A DNA stretch of 16,392 nucleotides. It comes from Veillonellaceae bacterium. GTDB lineage: Bacteria; Bacillota_C; Negativicutes; Veillonellales; Veillonellaceae. The notes under the pieces are model-generated. The model was given only the letters and a program-made list of their open reading frames with translations, was not told where the DNA came from and searched no databases. This document shows positions 1-6,580 of this stretch, piece after piece. Location of the stretch: positions 1 to 16,392 of the forward strand of contig CADFKY010000017.1 of assembly GCA_902834965.1 (NCBI GenBank), in the 5' to 3' direction. The translations under genes were made by a program, and so were the position numbers. The stretch's first letter is position 1, and each line of letters begins with the position of its first letter.

Positions 1-1
1 T

Positions 2-1990
2 TGGCGTCGGTATAGAAAAGCGATACTGGCGCTTTTCTTCTGTACTTCACTTACAGCTGCACAGGCTGTTGATTTCATGCCTGTCAATGATGTAACTACA
101 GGTATGGAAGGCATTGCAAAAACTGTAATTGTAGGAGATACCATTTCTACCTTTGATGTAAAGGTACTTGGTGTCATGAAGGATAAGGGACCATCTGGTC
201 ATCTTATTTTAGCGAAGTTCTCTGGTCCTGTTATGGAAAAAACAGGCGGCATCGCTCATGGCATGAGTGGTAGTCCTGTATATATAAATGGTAAGCTCGT
301 TGGTGCTGTTGCTTATGGCTGGGGCTTTGCAGATGGTACGATTGGGATGATTACCCCTATCGAGGATATGGTGAAATTATGGAATATTCCATATGAGAAG
401 AACTTATCCAAACCATGGGATGATAAACAATTGATCCCTCTTGGCACGCCACTTATGGCTTATGGCTTTGATGCAGCATCCATGGATTACTTCAAATCCA
501 AGTTGCCACAATATAAATATGAAACATATGATACGGCTAGTGCTAGTGGTGATGAAATTGCTAAACCTCTAGAAGCCGGTGGTTCTGTAGCAGCATTACT
601 AGTTGATGGTGACCTAAAACTGGGGGCCATTGGTACTGTTACCTATGTAGATGGGGAAAAGATTGTTGCCTTTGGTCATCCATTCTTAAAACATGGCTCC
701 TCAAACTACTTCATGCATAATGCAAGCATCTTTACAGTAGTTAAAAGTTATGATGCTGCTTTCAAATTGGGCTCTATGGGCAAGGAAGTTGGCTCTGTAA
801 CTGAAGATAGAGGTGCTGGTATTGCAGGTGTTTCTGGTGTGATTTCTCCAGGAATCCCTATGCGATTCCATTTGAAAGACCTTGATATGGGGCGTGATAA
901 AACTAGCTCTGTTAAGGTTATTGAAGATAGTGAGATGACACCGACTTTAGCGGCTACATCTCTATATAACATGTTGAATAAAACATTGGATCGTAGTGGC
1001 GCTGGTACGGCTACTATTTCTTACACGATCACACCAAGAGGTAAAGAGCATAAACCATTGACGCGAACTAATATGTTCTATAGCTCTGATTCTATTTCTG
1101 AGAAGGCTGTTGATGAGTTTTATAATGTTATCGACGTTCTTATGAATAATCGATTCATTAATTATGAAATTTCTGACATCTCTGTAGAAACTGAGGTGAC
1201 ACAAGATAAGAAAACAGCTAAGCTTGTTGATGCCTCTGCATCTTCAACCATTGTTTCCCCTGGTGATACAATCGTTGTAGATGTAACGTTGGAGCCGTTC
1301 CGCGGTGAGAAGGTTGTTAAACAAATCTTCTTTAAGGTTCCTGAGGATCAAGCTGTTGGCAAGTATACCTTAGAGGTGCGTGGGGGCGGTGAAATCCCAT
1401 TACCTTATGTATTAGAAAAGCAAAAATATAATTTAACTGATGAAATTTTACGTCGCTTAAAAGTTCATAAAGATTTTAATGAACTTTATGATGAAATTCA
1501 AAAGACTGATACAAATAATCAAATCGTTGTAGAGTTTTTAGAAGATGGCATTAGTCTTGTTGATGAAGATGGTTCCCAATCTGTTAAAAAAGCTAAACTT
1601 AAAGATGTGGAATCAAAACCTATGCCAGGGGATGTAAAGAAAAAAACAGGTCAAGAAGATTTGAGTTCTAGTAAGGACGATGATAATCAAATAGAAAAAA
1701 CTGCTATTGATACGGAATACATCGTTCAAGGTGATGGTCAATTTACAATTCATGTTATGAAACCAGCCGATCGCGATAAAGCATTAGCTAAACGCGTAAA
1801 AGAAGTTAAAAATCAAAGCAAGATGGAACATAAATTAGAATTGGAAGACCAATCCAAAAAGGATAAATCCAGTAAAAAAGATGTGAAAAAGTCTGATAAA
1901 CAAGATGTGAAAAAATCTGATAAACAAGACCAAAAAACACCTGATAAAAAGGATGAATCTAAAGTAAATGATACTAATGCAGCTGAATAA
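2..1990 (+). CDS. Secreted S55 (SpoIVB-type) peptidase-domain protein, 5' partial
   Basis: The frame is open from base 2 with no start inside the window before a clear signal peptide: Arg/Lys-rich n-region, hydrophobic stretch (ILALFF), and an AQA cleavage site encoded just before base 68. The ATG at 77 lies after that site, so it is an internal Met and the gene begins upstream of the window. Numbered from Met77, residues 1-100 carry a serine-protease-like GMSGSP motif (Ser64, compare GDSGGP of chymotrypsin folds) in a GGIAHGMSGSPVY context, and residues 198-203 carry AFGHPF (candidate His201). Both are typical of the S55 family. Residues 380-450 look like a beta-rich domain. The C-terminal 60 residues are Lys/Asp/Ser-rich, soluble and probably disordered. 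It is the first visible gene of an operon with mlaEFD (31-nt gap to mlaE), so a role in OM or Mla quality control is inferred, not shown. Substrate is unknown; family call is confident, activity is not. Confidence 0.82.
   Translation, partial: WRRYRKAILALFFCTSLTAAQAVDFMPVNDVTTGMEGIAKTVIVGDTISTFDVKVLGVMKDKGPSGHLILAKFSGPVMEKTGGIAHGMSGSPVYINGKLVGAVAYGWGFADGTIGMITPIEDMVKLWNIPYEKNLSKPWDDKQLIPLGTPLMAYGFDAASMDYFKSKLPQYKYETYDTASASGDEIAKPLEAGGSVAALLVDGDLKLGAIGTVTYVDGEKIVAFGHPFLKHGSSNYFMHNASIFTVVKSYDAAFKLGSMGKEVGSVTEDRGAGIAGVSGVISPGIPMRFHLKDLDMGRDKTSSVKVIEDSEMTPTLAATSLYNMLNKTLDRSGAGTATISYTITPRGKEHKPLTRTNMFYSSDSISEKAVDEFYNVIDVLMNNRFINYEISDISVETEVTQDKKTAKLVDASASSTIVSPGDTIVVDVTLEPFRGEKVVKQIFFKVPEDQAVGKYTLEVRGGGEIPLPYVLEKQKYNLTDEILRRLKVHKDFNELYDEIQKTDTNNQIVVEFLEDGISLVDEDGSQSVKKAKLKDVESKPMPGDVKKKTGQEDLSSSKDDDNQIEKTAIDTEYIVQGDGQFTIHVMKPADRDKALAKRVKEVKNQSKMEHKLELEDQSKKDKSSKKDVKKSDKQDVKKSDKQDQKTPDKKDESKVNDTNAAE
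1880..1927 (+). repeat. Two-copy 24-bp in-frame tandem repeat in the S55 gene tail
   Basis: Two adjacent 24-bp units (1880-1903 and 1904-1927) differ at one base and encode DVKKSDKQ twice, followed by degenerate KxxDKKD-like copies. The unit is eight codons, so gain or loss of a copy keeps the frame. It lies in the charged, probably disordered C-terminus and may vary in length between strains. Confidence 0.85.
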
Positions 1991-2002
1991 GCTGAAAATG
2001 TA

Positions 2003-2013
2003 AGGGGAAAGGG
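2003..2013 (+). promoter_or_regulatory. Ribosome binding site for the TTG start of mlaE
   Basis: A purine run AGGGGAAAGGG ends 8 nt before the TTG at 2022. It is the only good Shine-Dalgarno-like sequence near the beginning of the MlaE frame and supports the TTG over the in-frame ATG at 2055, whose choice would remove the first 11 residues of the family's usual N-terminal amphipathic segment. Confidence 0.5.
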
Positions 2014-2021
2014 CTAAACTG

Positions 2022-2783
2022 TTGAATTGGCTAGAATCGATAGGACGAGCTGTAATGAACGGCCTATCACAGATGGGGAGTGCTACATTATTGGTGTGGC
2101 ACACAATTAGACAACTGAAAATGATTAATCTGTGGCATGTGTTTCAGCAGATGGCTCACTTAGGCGTAGATTCGTTGCCGATTATCAGTTTAACGTTACT
2201 CTTTGCTGGTGCAGTTATGACCTTACAGATTACAGATGTATTGATTACATATGGTGCACAAAGCACTGTAGGTGGTCTTATGGCTGTTGCTATGGGACGT
2301 GAATTAGGTCCCATCTTAGTAGGGGTAGTACTAGCTGGCCGTGTTGGCGCTGCCATCACGGCTGAAATTGGTACAATGAAGGTAACCGAACAAATCGATG
2401 CGCTTCGTGTTATGGCTGTCGATCCTATTGGTTATCTTGTGGTACCTCGTGTAGTAGCATGTATGATTATGGTGCCTATATTGGCGTTTTATGGTGTAGT
2501 AATTGGCATTGCAGGTGGTTACTTTGTGGCTACTGCAATTAAGGGTTTAGCGCCAAGTACCTATTTAGATTCTATTCAAATGTTTTCTACTATTTCAGAC
2601 TTCACATTAGGCTTAGTTAAGTCCAGTGTGTTTGGTGCTGTTATTGCATTGGTAGGCTCTTATAAGGGGATGGAAACTAAAATGGGCGCAGAAGCCGTAG
2701 GCTTTTCCACAACTAGTTCTGTAGTAACTAGTATTATTTTAGTATTTGTATTAAATTACTTTTTATCTACCTTGTTATATTAG
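2022..2783 (+). CDS. mlaE: MlaE-type ABC transporter permease (phospholipid transport)
   Basis: Inner-membrane permease of the MlaEFD phospholipid transporter, 253 aa, normal for the family. It has an N-terminal amphipathic helix (residues 1-35), then about five hydrophobic helices (roughly 50-75, 90-110, 137-170, 195-215, 232-252). The signature block at 93-128 (RELGPILVG, AGRVGAAITAEIGTMKVTEQIDAL) is characteristic of MlaE/TrgD1-like permeases. The start is TTG at 2022, following a purine-rich site. It sits 31 nt after the S55 gene and 20 nt before mlaF, clearly one transcript. Family knowledge: MlaE dimerises and binds MlaF ATPases and an MlaD hexamer to move phospholipids between the inner membrane and an MCE tunnel. 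The direction of transport cannot be judged from the sequence. No MlaB (STAS) gene accompanies it. Confidence 0.95.
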   Translation: MNWLESIGRAVMNGLSQMGSATLLVWHTIRQLKMINLWHVFQQMAHLGVDSLPIISLTLLFAGAVMTLQITDVLITYGAQSTVGGLMAVAMGRELGPILVGVVLAGRVGAAITAEIGTMKVTEQIDALRVMAVDPIGYLVVPRVVACMIMVPILAFYGVVIGIAGGYFVATAIKGLAPSTYLDSIQMFSTISDFTLGLVKSSVFGAVIALVGSYKGMETKMGAEAVGFSTTSSVVTSIILVFVLNYFLSTLLY

Positions 2784-2803
2784 TAGATACGCTAGAGGGA
2801 TTT

Positions 2804-3562
2804 ATGATAGAACTACGCGATGTTGTAGTTGCCTATGAGTCACGTGTGATTTTAGACTCCATTAATCTCACCATTGATGATGGGGAGACGTTAGTCATAT
2901 TAGGTGGTAGTGGCAGTGGTAAAAGTACATTGCTTCGATTATTAATTGGCTTGCAACGCCCTACATCTGGACAGATTATTGTAGATGGCACAGATATTAC
3001 AACATTATCTGAAGATGAATTTAATACAGTACGAAGAAAAATGGGGATGGTATTCCAATACTCTGCTCTGTTTGATTCTATGTCGGTAGGCGAAAACGTG
3101 GCCTTTGGCTTACGTCAACATACGGACTTAGGCGACGATGAGATACGACGCATTGTAGCAGAGCGACTAGATTGGGTCGGTTTGAAAGGGTATGAATCCT
3201 ATATGCCTAACGAATTGTCAGGCGGTATGAAAAAGCGCGTTAGCTTAGCTCGCGCCATAGCGCTAGACCCAAGCTTAATCCTCTATGATGAACCTTCATC
3301 CGGCTTGGATCCTATTACATCTGGTACGATTAGTATGCTAATTAAGGGGATGCAACAACGGCTTGGTTGTACTTCTATTGTAGTAACACATGATATGCAA
3401 TCCGCGTTTTACGTGGCAAATCGCATAGCTTTACTTGATAAGGGGAAATTTGTGGAAATTTCTGATACAATAGACTTTAAGAATTCTACAAATAAAAAGG
3501 TACAACAGTTTATTCATGGTGAAGCAGAACCAATTAATGTATCTGCGATGGGAGATGTGTAA
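2804..3562 (+). CDS. mlaF: MlaF-type ABC transporter ATPase
   Basis: Cytoplasmic ATPase that powers the Mla phospholipid transporter, 252 aa. All ABC motifs are intact: Walker A GGSGSGKST (residues 34-42), Q-loop Gln85 in MVFQ, signature LSGGM (138-142), Walker B ILYDEP ending in Glu163, D-loop SSGLDP, and switch His196 in VVTHD. LSGGMKKRVSLARA matches the MlaF/Mkl subgroup rather than generic LSGGQ importers. The ATG at 2804 follows an AGAGGGA site. The stop overlaps the mlaD start by one base (TAATG at 3560-3564), suggesting translational coupling and balanced subunit production. The C-terminal extension beyond the H-loop is about 55 residues; in E. coli this region contacts the partner subunit and MlaB, but MlaB is absent here. 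Confidence 0.95.
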   Translation: MIELRDVVVAYESRVILDSINLTIDDGETLVILGGSGSGKSTLLRLLIGLQRPTSGQIIVDGTDITTLSEDEFNTVRRKMGMVFQYSALFDSMSVGENVAFGLRQHTDLGDDEIRRIVAERLDWVGLKGYESYMPNELSGGMKKRVSLARAIALDPSLILYDEPSSGLDPITSGTISMLIKGMQQRLGCTSIVVTHDMQSAFYVANRIALLDKGKFVEISDTIDFKNSTNKKVQQFIHGEAEPINVSAMGDV

Positions 3563-4821
3563 TGAAGTGGACGACGGAGGCCAAGGTAGGGGCTTTCACA
3601 ATAATAGGTATAGCTCTATTTATTGCGGGAATACTTTTTGTAGGTCGCATTGATATATGGGCTAAGCCACAAATGACGATTACTGGCGATTTTGCTCAAG
3701 TTAATGGCCTAAAAAATGGCAATCAAGTTAAATATTCAGGTGTGGCCATCGGTAATGTCTCTGATATCGAGATTACTCCGCATGGTGTTGTAGTAAAAAT
3801 GAAGCTTGATGAAAAAACACAAATTCCAAGTGATTCTACGTTCACATTGGGATCAGATGGTTTTTTAGGTGATAAATTTATTCAAATTTCACCAGGTCAA
3901 TCTAAGGTGTTTTTACAAGATGGTGACTCTGTTAAGGGCGAAGGTGCAGACGCTATGGATAAAGCGATGCAAAGCGCTCAAAAACTAATGGATGGCACCG
4001 AAAAAATGTTGCAATCTATTAATAATATTATTGGTGATCCAGCAACGCAAAATGCACTTAAGCATTCCTTGCAATCTACGGCAACGATGGCTGATAATGC
4101 TGTAGCGATTACACAAAATATGGCTGATGTAACGGCACAGCTAAATCAAGCTGCTCAACAATTTAATGCAGATGGTAACGCAGGCAATGATATGCGTGCT
4201 ATTTTGACTAACTTAAAACAAACTACGGATCGTGTAGATAATATGGCTCGTTCTATGGAGTCTACTGTAACTGATCCTAAAGCACAGGAAAATATTAAGG
4301 AAACATTACATAATACGGCACAGATTTCAGCTCGCATCAACAAATTGATGGGTGGTAAAGCATATCAAACTGATGCAAGTGGAAATGTAGTAGATAGAAA
4401 TAATGTTGAAAAAAAGTCATCTACTAAAGTTGAGCCTTCTGTAGATTTGTTATATAACACAACAGATGATGAATTCCGCATCAATGGTCGTGTTCGTGCT
4501 TATAATGATAAAGGTATGGCTGAGCTTGGCCTTTCCAATATCGGCGATGGCACTAAATTCGATTTAAATGCAGGTCGATTCATTAGCTCTAAATGGCTAG
4601 TACGGGGCGGTATTTTTGAAAGTGAATTAGGACTTGGCGTTGACTATAATTTACGTGGTCCAGTTTCATTATCCGCAGCGGTATATGACCTTAACAATCG
4701 CAAATATCGTATTCGTAGTGATATACGTTTACATAAAGATACTTATGGGGTTATTCAAATGACCAGACCGTTCGGTTCCACGAATGGTGGTACCTACTTT
4801 GGTATCAAACAAGTATTTTAA
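3562..4821 (+). CDS. mlaD: Long MlaD-type MCE protein with C-terminal beta-barrel-like domain
   Basis: Substrate-binding MCE subunit of the Mla transporter, 419 aa against about 180 in E. coli MlaD. Layout: N-terminal TM anchor (residues 9-29), one MCE domain (about 36-115, including FAQVNGLKNGNQVKYSGVAIG and LGSDGFLGDKFIQISPG), a Gln/Ala/Asn-rich helical stretch (about 128-265), a short polar linker (266-288), then a region of alternating polar/apolar strands (about 290-419, roughly ten) ending in a terminal Phe, as OM barrel proteins do. The simplest reading is inner-membrane anchoring at one end and OM insertion at the other, with a helical tube across the periplasm. I recall published work on Veillonella parvula describing such a trans-envelope MlaD. 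It overlaps mlaF by one base. MlaA and MlaC are absent, consistent with this protein replacing the shuttle. Confidence 0.92.
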   Translation: MKWTTEAKVGAFTIIGIALFIAGILFVGRIDIWAKPQMTITGDFAQVNGLKNGNQVKYSGVAIGNVSDIEITPHGVVVKMKLDEKTQIPSDSTFTLGSDGFLGDKFIQISPGQSKVFLQDGDSVKGEGADAMDKAMQSAQKLMDGTEKMLQSINNIIGDPATQNALKHSLQSTATMADNAVAITQNMADVTAQLNQAAQQFNADGNAGNDMRAILTNLKQTTDRVDNMARSMESTVTDPKAQENIKETLHNTAQISARINKLMGGKAYQTDASGNVVDRNNVEKKSSTKVEPSVDLLYNTTDDEFRINGRVRAYNDKGMAELGLSNIGDGTKFDLNAGRFISSKWLVRGGIFESELGLGVDYNLRGPVSLSAAVYDLNNRKYRIRSDIRLHKDTYGVIQMTRPFGSTNGGTYFGIKQVF

Positions 4822-4850
4822 AGACTAATACATTCACTTTAGGTGAGTAT

Positions 4851-4855
4851 GGAGG
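4851..4855 (+). promoter_or_regulatory. Ribosome binding site that fixes the tolC start
   Basis: GGAGG lies 8 nt before the ATG at 4864. It would fall inside the coding sequence if the upstream in-frame GTG (4843) were used. It therefore supports the ATG, which also begins directly with a normal signal peptide (MNKK). Confidence 0.8.
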
Positions 4856-4863
4856 TACATATT

Positions 4864-6324
4864 ATGAATAAAAAGGTTTTATCCTTAGGTGTAATGCTCT
4901 CCTTAGCTACTACAGGTGCAATGGCTGCTGATGTAGTTACAACTTCCGTTAATAATGGAGACCAATTAAGCAAATATCAAAAAGAAGCGATTCAATTAAC
5001 ACAAAAGCAATTAGCCGAAAAATCTGTTCAAGATAGTAAAACATATGAGAGCAAATTGGACCTCGATGAGACTCGTACCATAGAGTTGGCGTTGGCGAAT
5101 AACCGTACAGCAAAACAAACTAAATGGGGCTATGAAGCTGCTAAATCTGCAGTGAGCCAAGTAGCAGCAGGCAAGAACCCTAGTGTAAGCTATGGTTGGT
5201 CTGCTCAAAAAACAGGCGGTGACACTGGCCGTGGTAAATCTGGTAGTCATAACTTCTCCATTAGTGCTCCTGTATTTAATCCTCAACTCGATGCAAGTAT
5301 TGATTCTGCACGTTATACTCGTGAAGGCACTGGCGCTAGCTATGAAGAAGCATTGCAACAAGCAAAATATGATGCTATTAGTGGCTACTATACATTGATC
5401 ATGAACCGTAATCTTGTTGATGTGGCTCAACAAGCTGTTAAAGATTACCAAGGTCATGTAACAAATGTGCAAGCTCAATATAATGTTGGTTTGGTAGCAA
5501 GTTCTGATGTATTGGCTGCTAAAACAAATCTTGCTGATTCTGAAACAAATCTTGTAAAAGCGCAAAATTCTGCAAATTTAGCAGAGGCTAGCTTGAATCA
5601 AGTCATTGCATATCCTGCACAAACAGCTATTAATACAGCAGAACATGACTTACAATATAAACCTTACAATATTACGTTGGAACAAGCTAAAGCATATGCT
5701 TTGCTTCACCGTTCTGCCCTTGTAAAATCTGCTCTCGATGTAAAATCTGCAGAAGAGGCTGTAAAATCTGCTAAATCTGGCTACTTGCCAACTGTAGCTG
5801 TAAAAGCTGGTCGTGGTTATGCCGATCCAGATGGTTACTTTGGAACAAGTACTAAATCTTGGAGCGTAGGTGCTACTGCGTCTTGGAGCTTATGGGATGG
5901 CGGTGCAACACAAAATGCTATTAAAAAAGCAAATGCACAACTTGAACAAGCAAAAGAAGCTAATTTAGCTACTGTTGATGCTGTATTATTAGCAGTACAA
6001 AAAGCATACTTGAATTTGCGTTCTGCAGAGCAAACAATCCAAAGCACTCAAACTGCAGTGGCTCAAGGTCAAGAAAGCTTCCGTATTGCTACACTTCGCT
6101 ATCGCGCAGGGGTTGGTACAAACCTTGATGTACTCGATGCGGAAACTAAATTAACAGATGCTCGTAATAACTATGTACAAGCTCTTTATAATTACAATAT
6201 TAGCATTGCAGCTCTTGAACAATTGACAGGTGTTCCATTGAATACTCCAGTTGGACAAGGTGCAGAAATTATTGCAAACAGTGGTGCAGCTGAACAATTA
6301 GCACAACTTGGTGGCAATCAATAA
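4864..6324 (+). CDS. tolC: TolC-family outer membrane efflux/secretion channel
   Basis: OM channel protein, 486 aa. The signal peptide MNKKVLSLGV... ends at AMA (cut after residue 21). Two OEP repeats follow, about 66-250 and 270-458. Each has an amphipathic helix pair with Ala/Gln-rich heptads flanking two short barrel strands (106-114 and 129-137; 308-318 and 333-345). The second repeat keeps the family landmark WSLWDGG (341-347) and YRAGVGTNLDVLDAETKLTDARNNYVQALYNYN; the first has VFNP where DGG would be. Such proteins trimerise into a channel-tunnel. The gene is 42 nt downstream of mlaD and last in the operon, followed by an intrinsic terminator. No periplasmic adaptor (HlyD/AcrA type) or pump is in the window, so its partner is unknown. 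The start is ATG 4864, not GTG 4843, because of the well-placed GGAGG. Confidence 0.92.
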   Translation: MNKKVLSLGVMLSLATTGAMAADVVTTSVNNGDQLSKYQKEAIQLTQKQLAEKSVQDSKTYESKLDLDETRTIELALANNRTAKQTKWGYEAAKSAVSQVAAGKNPSVSYGWSAQKTGGDTGRGKSGSHNFSISAPVFNPQLDASIDSARYTREGTGASYEEALQQAKYDAISGYYTLIMNRNLVDVAQQAVKDYQGHVTNVQAQYNVGLVASSDVLAAKTNLADSETNLVKAQNSANLAEASLNQVIAYPAQTAINTAEHDLQYKPYNITLEQAKAYALLHRSALVKSALDVKSAEEAVKSAKSGYLPTVAVKAGRGYADPDGYFGTSTKSWSVGATASWSLWDGGATQNAIKKANAQLEQAKEANLATVDAVLLAVQKAYLNLRSAEQTIQSTQTAVAQGQESFRIATLRYRAGVGTNLDVLDAETKLTDARNNYVQALYNYNISIAALEQLTGVPLNTPVGQGAEIIANSGAAEQLAQLGGNQ

Positions 6325-6333
6325 TAGAATACT

Positions 6334-6363
6334 AAAAAAGACGACTTCGGTCGTCTTTTTTTT
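6334..6363 (+). terminator. Strong intrinsic terminator after tolC
   Basis: A six-A tract precedes a perfect 6-bp stem GACGAC / GTCGTC (6340-6345, 6350-6355) with a TTCG tetraloop, followed by eight T. The A and T tracts can extend the stem to 12 bp. It closes the S55-mlaEFD-tolC operon. The symmetrical A and T tracts mean it could also stop transcripts from the other strand. Confidence 0.95.
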
Positions 6364-6580
6364 GTTATAGATTTATAAAGCGTAAATTCATTGTATATTT
6401 TCATTTTTATGTTATGGTAATGTTTAAAATAATTTTATCTGTAGTTATTGCAGAAAATGATTAGTAAAAAAATATATTAGTTTTATAAAATTTACCCTTA
6501 AAATACTATAGTTATTACTTTGTGTGTGGTAAGATTAGTATATATATTTATATTATTCATAATGTGTATGGGAGATCATT
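6364..6580 (+). promoter_or_regulatory. AT-rich intergenic region with weak tamB promoter candidates
   Basis: 217 bp with no ORF worth calling. As the previous operon is terminated, tamB needs a promoter here. Two weak candidates are visible: an extended -10 TGGTAAGAT (6527-6535) without a convincing -35, and TTGTGT (6520-6525) with 17-bp spacing to TATATT (6543-6548). They overlap and only one, if either, can be right. A GGGAGA site at 6570-6575 precedes the tamB ATG. Confidence 0.35.

Noticed and set aside
77..79. ATG at 77 as the start of the S55 gene
   Set aside because: It lies after an in-frame signal peptide cut site; the frame is open to base 2 and there is no ribosome binding site before it.
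4843..4845. GTG at 4843 as the tolC start
   Set aside because: It would place the strong GGAGG inside the gene and add seven residues before a standard MNKK signal peptide.
4834..4847. Small TCAC/GTGA hairpin between mlaD and tolC
   Set aside because: Only four pairs and no T-run; expected by chance in AT-rich DNA.
5011..5565. 184-aa minus-strand ORF opposite tolC
   Set aside because: Cys/Phe/Ile/Ser-rich composition typical of antisense to a biased gene; no RBS or domain, and tolC in the other strand is certain.
6391..6421. TTGTAT with a TATGGT/TAATGT -10-like sequence as tamB promoter
   Set aside because: Spacing and -10 match are poor and it is about 170 nt from the gene; the nearer candidates at 6520-6548 are slightly better, though also weak.
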